NCBI RefSeq assembly: GCF_002797395.1
Contig: NZ_KZ454943.1
Location: 2,421,469-2,485,468 of the forward strand
DNA from: Bacillus solitudinis
GTDB lineage: Bacteria > Bacillota > Bacilli > Bacillales > Bacillaceae_D
DNA: 64,000 nt
Direction of reading: 5' to 3'
The notes beneath the pieces are model-generated. The model saw only the letters and a program-made list of their open reading frames with translations. It did not search any database and was not told the DNA's origin. The position numbers and the translations under genes are program-made. Shown here in pieces: positions 38,058-46,757 of the stretch. Each line of letters begins with the position of its first letter. Positions within the stretch are counted from its first letter, which is position 1.

Positions 38058-38782
38058 TGGGAGATTACGCAAATCGAGCAAGGTACGACAATCCAGGTAA
38101 AACCACAGCAGTGAATTTCGGAAGAAAGCATATCGAGTTTGACCGCTCTGTCACAACACATAGATTAACAGCTGAGGAAATGGAGCTACTTACAACCGGG
38201 GAAAAGACATACGAAGAATTGGTAGCTGGCAAAGAGCCTATCAAAATGGAGATAGATGACTCAGAACTAACTTTAGAGACCTTAGTTGCTCTCAGGCACC
38301 AAGGATTAACAGATACAAAGATTCGGAGAAAGTACGGACTGGAAGAAAAGGAACTAAACGAAAAGCTTAAGTTGTGGCATATGCACGGTATCACGAAGCT
38401 GCACAACAAGAAAAAGCGAGAGGATGATGTTGAGATGGAGAAAAAGCCAGTAGGACGACCTAAATATAACGAGGTGGTAGCAGAACGTGACCGTTTCGAG
38501 AAGTTGTACAAGGATGAGAAGGCAAAGGCGCACAATGTCCAAGAGTACATGGAGCAGATTCGGGAGTTAGAGAAAGAGCTCAAAAAAATTAAAGGTGTTG
38601 CTGCTGTCTCTGTTCACAAAATTGAGCAGGTAAAGGAAGAGAACCAACGCCTACTAGCCGAGGTCAAACGATTGCAACTAGCTCAGCAAGAAATGCCGTT
38701 TACAGAAGACATCCAAGCTATTAAAGCAGAGCGTGAGTTGTTTAGAAACGAGTGGTTAAAGACTCAGAAGAAAGCTCTATAA
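38057..38782 (+). CDS. Hypothetical phage protein with HTH-like and coiled-coil regions
   Basis: 241 residues. A middle part (LVALRHQGLTDTKIRRKYGL) has the pattern of a short helix-turn-helix, followed by a KKPVGRPKY hook-like basic stretch and a long coiled coil (about 145-225). It may be a DNA-binding accessory or late regulator. No named family. Confidence 0.65.
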   Translation: MGDYANRARYDNPGKTTAVNFGRKHIEFDRSVTTHRLTAEEMELLTTGEKTYEELVAGKEPIKMEIDDSELTLETLVALRHQGLTDTKIRRKYGLEEKELNEKLKLWHMHGITKLHNKKKREDDVEMEKKPVGRPKYNEVVAERDRFEKLYKDEKAKAHNVQEYMEQIRELEKELKKIKGVAAVSVHKIEQVKEENQRLLAEVKRLQLAQQEMPFTEDIQAIKAERELFRNEWLKTQKKAL

Positions 38783-38803
38783 ATTCACTAAGGCGGTGAT
38801 TCG

Positions 38804-39304
38804 ATGTTCAGTGAAGTGAGAGCAGTACCCAAGATACGTTCAAAACGACCGAATCGAAAAAAGCCTAAGCTTGAGACGTACCGAGGTAGAGCCATACCCA
38901 AGCCAAAGGACAGAAGCCGTATCGACAAAAAGAACTATGACAAGGCGATGGAGTTGTATAAGCATCAATGCGCAGACTGCGGCAGTCCTCATGTAGAAAT
39001 GCATCATATCGTGTTTCGTTCACAGTCGGGCAGGAAGGGTTATCGCAACCTGGTGCCGCTTTGTAAATTACATCATGATTTCTGCCATGAAAAGTTCCCA
39101 ACTAAAGAGCTAAGAGAAGCTTACTCGGGTTGGTACGCTGAGATGTGGAGAGAGAAACATGAATTGAAGTATGGTCCATTCTTTGCTGCAGATAAATTTG
39201 ACCTCTATAAAGCGAATCTCATATCAAACACCACAGACGAAGCCTTTGAGCGTTTTATGGAAGTGGAAGAGGTGAATGCGTGTGGCAAGGTGGGTAACGA
39301 CTAA
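38804..39304 (+). CDS. HNH endonuclease
   Basis: 166 residues. CADCGS with VEMHHI and the later LVPLCKLHHDFCH give the zinc-bound HNH core (about 60-100). Basic N-terminus for DNA contact. It lies well before the terminase genes, so it is more likely a replication/recombination nuclease or homing-type gene than the packaging HNH. Confidence 0.85.
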   Translation: MFSEVRAVPKIRSKRPNRKKPKLETYRGRAIPKPKDRSRIDKKNYDKAMELYKHQCADCGSPHVEMHHIVFRSQSGRKGYRNLVPLCKLHHDFCHEKFPTKELREAYSGWYAEMWREKHELKYGPFFAADKFDLYKANLISNTTDEAFERFMEVEEVNACGKVGND

Positions 39305-39458
39305 ACAATTTGTTACAGCAGACCAGGACAGGCTTACAAGAATTATCGTGTATCCAGAAGGTGAAAACAAACAGCACATCAAGGGCGAGAGTCGAGGGTA
39401 TCACCAAGAACGCATGCTGCTGATACCAAGGGAGCAGGGGTACGAGGTGAAGGAGTAG
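39276..39458 (+). CDS. Hypothetical 60-residue phage protein
   Basis: ATG 39276 behind GGAAGAGGTG, overlapping the HNH gene by 29 nt. 60 residues, basic, beta-rich (RIIVYPEGENKQ). Family unknown; a GTG at 39282 is a possible alternative start. Confidence 0.5.
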   Translation: MRVARWVTTKQFVTADQDRLTRIIVYPEGENKQHIKGESRGYHQERMLLIPREQGYEVKE

Positions 39459-39510
39459 AGGAAAACTGCGAAGGAGATGACATGGCAATGTATTAACATA
39501 GGAGAAATGA

Positions 39511-39536
39511 TAAAAAAAGCACCCGAAGGTGCTCTA
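39511..39536 (-). terminator. Terminator of the antisense YjcZ-like gene
   Basis: Read on the minus strand: AGCACC, TTCG loop, GGTGCT, then seven T. This strong hairpin points left and has no other minus-strand gene to serve. Confidence 0.88.
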
Positions 39537-39579
39537 TGGAGTTGCTAAATGAGGAGCAAGCGAGCTGGAGGCTTTCTCA

Positions 39580-39681
39580 TTAGTACATTCCGCCTACAAA
39601 TGCTGCTCCAACAATAATTAATAAAATGAATAGAACAACAATTAACGCAAAATTGTTATCTTTTTTGCCATAATCATGCAT
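39580..39681 (-). CDS. YjcZ family sporulation microprotein
   Basis: 33 residues: a short polar start (MHDYGKKDNN), then FALIVVLFILLIIVGAAFVG, the hydrophobic core of YjcZ-type small sporulation proteins that recur in many Bacillus genomes. GGAGGTG lies before the ATG and its own terminator follows. It is transcribed against the phage early genes, so it is probably read from its own promoter in the lysogen. The promoter class could not be assigned. Its presence inside a prophage suggests host-derived cargo. Confidence 0.8.
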   Translation of the reverse strand: MHDYGKKDNNFALIVVLFILLIIVGAAFVGGMY

Positions 39682-39850
39682 GAAGTTCACCTCCAATATT
39701 AAGGATTAATACACTATATGTTTTAGATAGACAGTAGGTGTGGACGAACTTAATGAGAGAAATGTACATTTTTTGTATTTACAGAATTTCAATAAGAGCT
39801 ACCTTCAATCGTCAGATCATAATGAACAGTTCGAGAAGAAAAAGACACAC

Positions 39851-39897
39851 TTATCCCCACTATCCACAATTTAATCAACAGGGTAGATTTATCCCAA
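39851..39897. promoter_or_regulatory. Cluster of DnaA-box-like sites
   Basis: TTATCCCCA (39851-39859) and CTATCCACA (39860-39868) each match TTATCCACA at 8 of 9 bases and are adjacent; TTATCCCAA (39889-39897) matches at 7. Upstream 39760-39830 is AT-rich. This may be a replication origin or a DnaA-regulated promoter before ssb. The rest of 39690-39960 shows a GAGAGCAT/ATGCTCTC hairpin (39917-39948) before the next ribosome site and no gene. Confidence 0.4.
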
Positions 39898-39962
39898 TAT
39901 TACATTACTAGAAAAAGAGAGCATTCACAATAGAGAACGGATGCTCTCATAGGAGGAAGCGG

Positions 39963-40151
39963 ATGGGCTTAACAATACAAGATGGCATTGGATATGCAGA
40001 TGTCTACAAAGGAAATAGCATCGTAGCAAGGATATGGGACAACGGCAATGGAGGGCACTTTGTAAAGGTGCTTACAGATGGCTTTGATATGAGTGTAAAT
40101 AGTACGCAAGAGGCGCTCAAGGAAATTTCAAAAAGGTTGGGGGAAAAATAG
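39963..40151 (+). CDS. Hypothetical small phage protein
   Basis: 62 residues behind AGGAGGAAGCGG, beta-rich N-terminal half and C-terminal helix. Ends directly before ssb. Family unknown. Confidence 0.55.
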   Translation: MGLTIQDGIGYADVYKGNSIVARIWDNGNGGHFVKVLTDGFDMSVNSTQEALKEISKRLGEK

Positions 40152-40595
40152 ATGTTAAATCGCGTAGTGCTCGTTGGGAGATTAACGAAAGACCCAGAAT
40201 TACGTTATACGCCAAATGGTGTGGCAGTTGGGAATTTCACACTGGCAGTAAATAGAATACGAAAGCAAGAGAACGGACCTGATGCAGATTTTATCAACTG
40301 CGTAGTGTGGCAGAAGCCAGCAGAGAATGTAGCAAACTATCTAAAAAAAGGTAGCTTAGCAGGAATAGACGGTCGGATTCAAACAAGGAGCTATGACAAC
40401 AACGAGGGTAAGCGTGTATTCATTACTGAGGTGGTCGCAGAGACCGTTCAGTTCCTAGAGCCTAAGAATAGTGGCAACCAACAGCAAAGTGGCTCACAAG
40501 GGCAACAAAAGCAGAATCAGAGCGGTTTTAATAGCGACCCCTTTGCAAATGATGGTCAGCCGATAGATATCAATGATGATGACCTTCCGTTTTGA
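40152..40595 (+). CDS. ssb: Single-stranded DNA-binding protein
   Basis: 147 residues. OB fold at 1-105 ([20 protein letters not shown]), glutamine/serine-rich linker, acidic tip DDDLPF that recruits repair and replication partners. A phage copy beside the replication genes. ATG start 10 nt after AGGTTGGGG. Confidence 0.96.
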   Translation: MLNRVVLVGRLTKDPELRYTPNGVAVGNFTLAVNRIRKQENGPDADFINCVVWQKPAENVANYLKKGSLAGIDGRIQTRSYDNNEGKRVFITEVVAETVQFLEPKNSGNQQQSGSQGQQKQNQSGFNSDPFANDGQPIDINDDDLPF

Positions 40596-40663
40596 TGAGT
40601 ATGAGAGAGGAAAGGAAAACTGTTTAATAGAGTAAAACTACAACATAAAGAAGGTGTGTAAGA

Positions 40664-40897
40664 ATGGACGAATTATTAGATGAGCAAGTATGCCCGTATT
40701 GTGAACACGTTGTAGAAGACCACCAATCAAATTGGGAAGACGAAGAGGAAGAAATAACTTGTGACCGTTGTGATAAAGAATACACAGTAAAAGCAGTTTA
40801 TCAATTCAAGGGATTTCAAATAGAAAAACAATGTGAACAATGTGGAGAATGGACAGATGACGGTATGGCACTTTGCGATTGCGAAGACAAAGATTAA
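40664..40897 (+). CDS. Small acidic zinc-ribbon phage protein
   Basis: 77 residues with three CxxC units (CPYC, CDRC, CEQC) and a final CDC, probably binding two zinc ions. Very acidic. AGAAGGTG before the start. Function unknown. Confidence 0.6.
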   Translation: MDELLDEQVCPYCEHVVEDHQSNWEDEEEEITCDRCDKEYTVKAVYQFKGFQIEKQCEQCGEWTDDGMALCDCEDKD

Positions 40898-40924
40898 TGA
40901 ACATTACGAGAACGAGGTGAACTT

Positions 40925-41059
40925 ATGAATCGCTCTTTCATGATATTCGTCATCGTATCCAGAACGCGTTGGAGTGAAGATGCACTAGACGATAAAACTC
41001 ATGCAGAAATTGAACAGTTATACGAGGAGGTTATGACTCGTGGCCAAGATAGCAAGTAA
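40925..41059 (+). CDS. Hypothetical 44-residue phage protein
   Basis: ATG 40925 behind ACGAGGTGAACTT; overlaps the rusA start by 20 nt. 44 residues, no family. Confidence 0.5.
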   Translation: MNRSFMIFVIVSRTRWSEDALDDKTHAEIEQLYEEVMTRGQDSK

Positions 41060-41462
41060 TATTAGATTCACTATAGATGGCGAACCAGTGGCTCAAGGAA
41101 GACCGCGTTTCGGCAAAGGGAAAGTTTATGACCCTGAGAAATCAAGAAACTTCAAGCAATATGTGAAGCTTGTAGCTAGTCAGCATAAGCCTGAGAAGCC
41201 CATAGAAGGACAAATACAACTCATGGTTGAAATATACCGCTCCATTCCTAAAAGCATGCCTAAGTACAAACGTGAGCTAATCAAAGACATGAAAGTAAGA
41301 CCTGTCACCAAGCCAGACGTAGATAACTACATCAAGGCAATCAAGGATGCGTTAAACGGTGTGATATGGCGCGATGATAGCCAAGTGGTGACATTGGTCG
41401 TTAGTAAGTGGTACAGCGAGAATCCAAGGGTGGAAGTGAATGTCATTGAGTTGGAGGGGTGA
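41040..41462 (+). CDS. RusA-type Holliday junction resolvase
   Basis: 140 residues from GTG 41040 with GAGGAGG upstream. RusA signature: IDGEPVAQGRPRF, then KPDVDNYIKAIKDALNGVIW with the catalytic aspartates, and RDDSQVV. It resolves recombination junctions so that concatemers can be packaged, and works with ERF and SSB from the same phage. Confidence 0.92.
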   Translation: MAKIASNIRFTIDGEPVAQGRPRFGKGKVYDPEKSRNFKQYVKLVASQHKPEKPIEGQIQLMVEIYRSIPKSMPKYKRELIKDMKVRPVTKPDVDNYIKAIKDALNGVIWRDDSQVVTLVVSKWYSENPRVEVNVIELEG

Positions 41463-41466
41463 GTAA

Positions 41467-41814
41467 ATGACTCAACCGAAAAGAACCATCGAACTTACTC
41501 AAATAACAGGCGAAATGTACGAGATAACAAAGCGTATGAATAAAGCCAGCAAAGAGATATTCCGACTCGCTGAGAATAAAGCCAATACAGAATTAGAATA
41601 TAGACGTGAGTTAGGTAAGACCATTATCAGATTAAGGAGTGAGGGTGTGCAAGCTACTCTCATTCCAGATATGGCAAGAGGTGAGGTAGCGGAATTGAAG
41701 CATGCGAGGGATATGGCACTTGAGTTGCACCGAAGCGGACTAGCCTCTTTAGATGTGATTCAGTCTCAAGGGAATATCCTTCAAAGCATATCGAAGTACC
41801 AATCTGATATTTAG
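41467..41814 (+). CDS. Hypothetical helical phage protein
   Basis: 115 residues, almost wholly helical with a predicted coiled coil in the first half; ATG 41467 after GAGGGGTGAG. Found directly after rusA; a structural or regulatory partner is possible but no family was recognised. Confidence 0.6.
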   Translation: MTQPKRTIELTQITGEMYEITKRMNKASKEIFRLAENKANTELEYRRELGKTIIRLRSEGVQATLIPDMARGEVAELKHARDMALELHRSGLASLDVIQSQGNILQSISKYQSDI

Positions 41815-41824
41815 GAGTGATGTT

Positions 41825-41995
41825 GTGGATTATCTCATGTTCTGTAACTACTGCTGCAAGCCTAGTAAAATACCAACGTATATTGTGAGAGAATATTTTT
41901 CAATGGCAAGTCATGCGTTTTGCCAACATTGCGATGAACCTAACGAGATACCACAACAAGTGCAGTATGAAGCGATGAAGTTAAAGGGGGAGTAA
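41825..41995 (+). CDS. Small zinc-finger-like phage protein
   Basis: 56 residues from GTG 41825 with AGGAGTG upstream. CNYCC near the start and CQHC at about 35-38 suggest zinc binding. Function unknown. Confidence 0.55.
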   Translation: MDYLMFCNYCCKPSKIPTYIVREYFSMASHAFCQHCDEPNEIPQQVQYEAMKLKGE

Positions 41996-41997
41996 GA

Positions 41998-42402
41998 ATG
42001 AACACGGTGAAAATTATCTTTCGCAACTACAACGATATGATTAAAGAAATCGATATCCTTGAAACTCAAATCAAAATGACAATGAAAGAACGTGAGAATT
42101 GGTGGTTTGGCGGAAAGTTATTTCACCAGGTTCCATTAGATAACGCCGCCAGACGATGCGACTTACTTAGCGAGAGAATAAAACAGATGCACGAGGCTTT
42201 AGATGAGTTAAGACGAGGCAAACAAGAAATAGAAAGTAAGTTAAAGCGGTTGGGCGGATTAGAATACAAAATCGCTTATAAACGTTATGTGGAAGGCAAG
42301 ACTCACCAAACAATAGCGACTGAATTAGGATATTCTCCTGAGCACATTAGACGAGTGAGTTCTCAGTCAAAACGCGCTACAAGAATGTTACAGACTCATT
42401 GA
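41998..42402 (+). CDS. ArpU/RinA-like late transcription regulator
   Basis: 134 residues. Two helices forming a coiled coil, then a sigma-70 region 4-like helix-turn-helix at the C-terminus (YVEGKTHQTIATELGYSPEHIRRV). Proteins of this plan at the end of the early region switch on the packaging and structural genes in many Gram-positive phages. The target promoter should lie in 42403-42753 or before terminase. Confidence 0.75.
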   Translation: MNTVKIIFRNYNDMIKEIDILETQIKMTMKERENWWFGGKLFHQVPLDNAARRCDLLSERIKQMHEALDELRRGKQEIESKLKRLGGLEYKIAYKRYVEGKTHQTIATELGYSPEHIRRVSSQSKRATRMLQTH

Positions 42403-42477
42403 TATATAAGTGTTATTATGGTAGTAGTAACAAAACTATCGCGAACAAACCTTAGTTTAACTTGTTTTTAATCTGAT

Positions 42478-42534
42478 AATAACGCCTGTCACTTGAACGA
42501 GAGTTCCTAAGTGTGATGGGCGTTATTCTTTTTA
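42478..42534 (+). terminator. Long hairpin terminator before the late region
   Basis: AATAACGCC-x-TCACTT / AAGTG-x-GGGCGTTATT long stem with T-rich tail. A second hairpin, GATAGAC / GTCTATC (42597-42619), with GATTTTCC after it follows. The 42403-42753 gap contains these structures and no gene I can support; it probably holds the late promoter. Confidence 0.7.
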
Positions 42535-42753
42535 CGGAGAAGAAGCCAGACTAGTTAAAGCCTGACTCATAAAGGGATAAAGGCAAACCTCCTTTTGATA
42601 GACTGTCTCAAGGTCTATCGATTTTCCTGTTCCGCCGATACTTATGATAACACAAAACATTCTGATAATTGTTAAGAGGCTGTAAAATAAATGTTAATAT
42701 TAAAGGATTTTCCACTTTTCTTGTCGAATGTACGGGGAGAAGGGGGAATTTAT

Positions 42754-43167
42754 ATGGATAAATATTTATTCGGAAAATTATTAGGTGAAACTTATCGAAT
42801 TCAGAAAAGGCTAAACGATTGTCCGCCCGGAGTTGGTGATGATGTTATTTATGGCTTAGTTAACGGCATTGAAACGGTTGTAGATAGTCAAATTTCGGGA
42901 TTGTCTAAAGTTGAAAATTGGGAAGTCGATGTAGTGGAAGGTGTGTTGAATGAAATTTTTATAGACCCGGACAAAACAGAAGCATTCTCGGGTTACTATG
43001 ACATCGAGCCGGAGTTAGGCAAAAGAGGTGTCAGTAGAGGTAAAGCAATTGTTATTCTTACTTTACTGAAGGCGCAAGGTAGGTTTACTAATTTGATTGT
43101 AAAGATGGATAGTCCAAAATCTCCTGTAGAATGTAAGAGGTTTGAATTGTCAAATTGGGATAAATAA
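42754..43167 (+). CDS. Hypothetical phage protein
   Basis: 137 residues from ATG 42754, set by GGAGAAGGGGG; the frame opens earlier at 42691 without a ribosome site. Mixed alpha/beta, no recognised domain. First gene after the late-regulator gap. Confidence 0.55.
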   Translation: MDKYLFGKLLGETYRIQKRLNDCPPGVGDDVIYGLVNGIETVVDSQISGLSKVENWEVDVVEGVLNEIFIDPDKTEAFSGYYDIEPELGKRGVSRGKAIVILTLLKAQGRFTNLIVKMDSPKSPVECKRFELSNWDK

Positions 43168-43231
43168 TACATTAAACAAGGCTAATCCTAAGGGGTTGGT
43201 CTTTTTTAGTGTATTAAGAAAGGGTGATGAC

Positions 43232-43603
43232 ATGCAAGAGGTGATTCTTAGCCAAGAAGAATTAGAGGAACGACTAGCCTATTGGCAAGAAAAGCTAAGA
43301 CTGCGTGATTGGATTATCACAATAAGAATAGTGAGAGAAAAGGAAATGGATCCAAATAGAGCTGCCGAAATCAGTTGGACGCTATCTAAGAAGATGGCAT
43401 CCGTTCGAATATTGGACCCTATCGACTACCCTGATGGTCTTATGGCTATGCAAGACATGGAGAATAGTCTTGTCCATGAATTACTGCACCTGCACTTTGC
43501 GCCTATACATGAGGATGCACATGATAGAGAACATTACGAAGTATTTGAGGAACAGGCAATAGAGAGCATAACGCACGGACTGATAGCGGTAGCAAGAAAA
43601 TAA
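43232..43603 (+). CDS. Zincin-like protein with HExxH motif
   Basis: 123 residues from ATG 43232 with AAGGGTG upstream. LVHELLHLHF provides HELLH, a zinc-protease motif, in a short fold similar in size to SprT-like or phage zincin proteins. It lies two genes before terminase. A prohead protease is unlikely given its length and place; function unknown. Confidence 0.6.
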   Translation: MQEVILSQEELEERLAYWQEKLRLRDWIITIRIVREKEMDPNRAAEISWTLSKKMASVRILDPIDYPDGLMAMQDMENSLVHELLHLHFAPIHEDAHDREHYEVFEEQAIESITHGLIAVARK

Positions 43604-43646
43604 ACCTTTTGGACATACCGAATAGTTAGGGGATGAGGTGGATGTA

Positions 43647-44081
43647 ATGAAACTCACAGAGAAACAGAAGCGGTTTGCTGATTATTACATCGAGACAGGT
43701 AACGGAGCAGAAGCTGCTAGGAGAGCAGGTTACAGTGGGAAGAACCATGACAACATAGCTACTGAAAACTTGCGAAAACTTGCGATTAGGTCATATATAG
43801 ATGAGCGACTTGAGAAATTACAAGGTGAAAGAGTGGCAGACCAACAAGAGATAATGGAGTTTTTGACCTCTGTAATGCGCGGTGATATTGATGAGCCTGT
43901 TCCTATTTTAGATGGGGATGGTACACAGAGGGTAGTAAACCTTAAGCCGAGTGTCCAAACTAGACGGAGTGCTGCTGTTGACTTAGGCAAACGTTACGCC
44001 ATGTGGACAGATAAACAGCAAATTGAAGGTAGTGTAGGTGTCACCATCATAGATGACATAGGTGATGAGGATGAAAGTTAA
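43647..44081 (+). CDS. Terminase small subunit
   Basis: 144 residues from ATG 43647 with GGGGATGAGGTGG upstream (a GTG at 43638 lies within that site). LTEKQKRFADYYIETGNGAEAARRAGYS is the TerS helix-turn-helix signature, followed by a helical oligomerisation domain. It recognises the packaging site and feeds DNA to TerL, whose start overlaps by 11 nt. Confidence 0.92.
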   Translation: MKLTEKQKRFADYYIETGNGAEAARRAGYSGKNHDNIATENLRKLAIRSYIDERLEKLQGERVADQQEIMEFLTSVMRGDIDEPVPILDGDGTQRVVNLKPSVQTRRSAAVDLGKRYAMWTDKQQIEGSVGVTIIDDIGDEDES

Positions 44082-45324
44082 ACTGTCCGAGAAAATCACT
44101 CCACATTTTCAATCATTTTGGAAGGTGTCAAATTCACATAGATATTTAAGGCATGTGTTAAAAGGCGGACGTGGTTCTGCTAAATCTACACACATTGCCA
44201 TGAAGCTAATTATGGATATGATGAAGTATCCAGTAACTGGACTTTGTATCCGTAAAGTAGGAAACACGCTTCAAGAATCTGTGTATGAGCAATTGAAAGA
44301 GGCGATTGAGATTTTAGGAGTGTCGGAGTATTGGCACCCTAACCAAAGTCCTCTAAGGCTCACGTACTTACCGAGAGGGAATAAGATTATCTTTCGCGGT
44401 GCAGATGACCCGACAAAGATTAAGTCCATAAAGATGAGTAAGTTTCCTGTGGCTTTCATGTGGATAGAAGAATTAGCCGAATTTAAAACAGAAGAAGATG
44501 TATCGACTATCGAAAACTCTGTGCTACGTGCAGAATTGCCCGAGGGTCTTTTTTATGCCTTTTATTACTCATACAATCCACCGAAAAGAAAGCAGTCATG
44601 GGTGAACAAGAAGTATGAAACGCAATTTATTTCAAACAACACATACATTCATCATTCCACTTACTTGGATAATCCGCATATATCTAAAGCGTTTATTCAA
44701 GAAGCTGAGGAAGTTAAAGAAAAGCGTCCAGAAAAATACAAGTGGGAATATCTTGGTGAGGCAATCGGCTCTGGTGTTGTTCCTTTCGACAACTTAACTT
44801 TCCGAACCATAACGGATGAAGAATACAGTACATTCGATAACATCAGGCAAGGTGAGGATTTCGGTTATGCTGTTGACCCTTATACTTTCGTCCGTTGGCA
44901 TTACGACAAGACACGAAAAAAAATATACGCAATGGATGAGTATTATGGTGTGAAAATCAGCAACAAAGAATCGGTCGAATGGGTTAAGAAAAAAGGCTAT
45001 GGCGATAAAATGACCATAGCTGATAGCGCTGAGCCTAAGTCTATAGCTGAACAGAAGACGTATGGAATGCGTGTAAAAGGCGCTAAAAAGGGTCCTGACT
45101 CTGTCGAGTATGGTGAACGTTGGCTAGATGATTTAGAGGAAATAGTTATTGATGCGAAACGCACACCAAACATAGCGAGGGAATTCGAGTCCATTGACTA
45201 TGAGACGGACAAGGACGGAAACCCAAGGGCAAAGCTAGAGGATAAGGATAATCACACGATTGATGCGACTCGCTATGCTTTCGAGGACGATATGAAGAAA
45301 TCAAACATTGAAATATTACGCTAA
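44071..45324 (+). CDS. Terminase large subunit (PBSX/SPP1 type)
   Basis: 417 residues from ATG 44071 (in-frame GTG/ATG at 44062/44065 are alternatives). ATPase: Walker A GGRGSAKST near residue 32, Walker B AFMWIEELAEF. Nuclease domain: DFGYAVDP, DSAEPKSI and DNHTIDATRY supply the acidic residues of an RNase H-like fold. It cuts and pumps DNA into proheads. Confidence 0.95.
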   Translation: MKVKLSEKITPHFQSFWKVSNSHRYLRHVLKGGRGSAKSTHIAMKLIMDMMKYPVTGLCIRKVGNTLQESVYEQLKEAIEILGVSEYWHPNQSPLRLTYLPRGNKIIFRGADDPTKIKSIKMSKFPVAFMWIEELAEFKTEEDVSTIENSVLRAELPEGLFYAFYYSYNPPKRKQSWVNKKYETQFISNNTYIHHSTYLDNPHISKAFIQEAEEVKEKRPEKYKWEYLGEAIGSGVVPFDNLTFRTITDEEYSTFDNIRQGEDFGYAVDPYTFVRWHYDKTRKKIYAMDEYYGVKISNKESVEWVKKKGYGDKMTIADSAEPKSIAEQKTYGMRVKGAKKGPDSVEYGERWLDDLEEIVIDAKRTPNIAREFESIDYETDKDGNPRAKLEDKDNHTIDATRYAFEDDMKKSNIEILR

Positions 45325-45335
45325 GGAGGTGCCGC

Positions 45336-46757
45336 ATGTTTTTTGGACGTACTGAAACAGAGTTAATCAATGAACAAATCACCAATCAATCCACAGTCAC
45401 GAATGAATATATCATTAAAAAGTTGATTGAACAGCATGATACCACTGAAATGCAGGAAGGTGTCAGGTATTACTTTAATCAAAATGACATTCTAAGCCGT
45501 GAACAATACTACTGGAAAGATGGCCAACGAATAAAGGACGAAACGAAGCCGAATCACCGTATACCAAGTGGATGGCATAAACTTCTCGTTGACCAAAAGG
45601 TATCGTATGTAGCAGGTAACCCAGTGACCATTACATCAGATGACAAGGAGTTTGCTAAGAGACTCAACGAATACTTTAACGAGGACTTTGACGATGACCT
45701 GAGCGAGCTTGTGAAGAATGCCAGTAATAAGGGCGTGGAATACCTTCATCCGTTTATCGATGAGAATGGGTTGTTTGACTACATCATCATCCCGGCTGAA
45801 CAAGTCATTCCCATTTACGAAGGGAAGCGCAAGCAGAAGTTACAGGCGGTTGTGCGTTATTACTATGTGAACAGGGATTTAGACAGCAACAAACAAGTCA
45901 TTCGAGCTGAGTGGTGGGACACTAAGCAAGTTACCTACTATATCCAAGGTGACACAGGAGAGTTTGTGCTTGATACGTTTGAGGATACTAACCCTGAGAG
46001 TCATTTCACCTATAAGAAAATGGGTTATGGATGGGAGAGAGTGCCTTTCATTCCGTTCCGCAATAACGAGGAAGAGAAAAGCGACTTGATTTTCTACAAG
46101 AAGTTGATTGATGCCTATGACCGCACCAGGTCGGATGCTCAAAACAACCTTGAAGAAATTCAGTCGCTTATTTATGTACTGAAAGGGTATGAAGGTGCCA
46201 ACTTAGCTGAGTTCATGGAAAACCTACGCTATTACAAGGCAATTAAGGTTGGTGAAGATGGTGGTGTGGATACAAATACTGCTGAATTACCAATCGTCAC
46301 CGTAAAGGAAATCTTAGGGCTGACAGAAGAGGACATCATTGCGTTTGGTATGGGTGTTAATCCAAAACAGGATGCATTTGGTGCGAATCCTACAGGGGTT
46401 GCCCTTCAATTCCTCTATTCGTTGCTTGATATGAAGTCTAGTCAATTGGAACGTAAGTTTACCAAGGCTCTCAAACAGTTTGTATGGTTTTTTACAGAAC
46501 ACTTGTCGATATCCGAGAGTAAACAGTATAACCCTGAGACAGCGACTTTCACCTTTAACAATGCCATGATATTCAATGAGACAGAGCAAATCAATAACGC
46601 TGTAATGTCAGGTGGCTCACCTTCAGAAGAAACGGCACTTGCTAACCATCCGTGGGTAACAAATGTACAAGATGAGCTTAAGAAGAAGCAACAAGAGATA
46701 GACAGAATCGACCTTGATGTAGAAGGTGATGACGATGAGTCTACAGAAGAAATTTGA
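45336..46757 (+). CDS. Portal protein (SPP1 gp6-like)
   Basis: 473 residues, normal for the SPP1/A118 portal family: YYFNQNDILSREQYYW, HKLLVDQKVSYVAGNPV near the start, helical stem and crown in the C-terminal half. Forms the dodecameric DNA gate. AAGGAGGTGCC before ATG 45336; overlaps the next gene by 23 nt. Confidence 0.93.
   Translation: MFFGRTETELINEQITNQSTVTNEYIIKKLIEQHDTTEMQEGVRYYFNQNDILSREQYYWKDGQRIKDETKPNHRIPSGWHKLLVDQKVSYVAGNPVTITSDDKEFAKRLNEYFNEDFDDDLSELVKNASNKGVEYLHPFIDENGLFDYIIIPAEQVIPIYEGKRKQKLQAVVRYYYVNRDLDSNKQVIRAEWWDTKQVTYYIQGDTGEFVLDTFEDTNPESHFTYKKMGYGWERVPFIPFRNNEEEKSDLIFYKKLIDAYDRTRSDAQNNLEEIQSLIYVLKGYEGANLAEFMENLRYYKAIKVGEDGGVDTNTAELPIVTVKEILGLTEEDIIAFGMGVNPKQDAFGANPTGVALQFLYSLLDMKSSQLERKFTKALKQFVWFFTEHLSISESKQYNPETATFTFNNAMIFNETEQINNAVMSGGSPSEETALANHPWVTNVQDELKKKQQEIDRIDLDVEGDDDESTEEI

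Noticed and set aside
43232-43603. Prohead protease
   Set aside because: The HELLH protein lies before terminase and is short; prohead proteases lie between portal and capsid and are serine-type.
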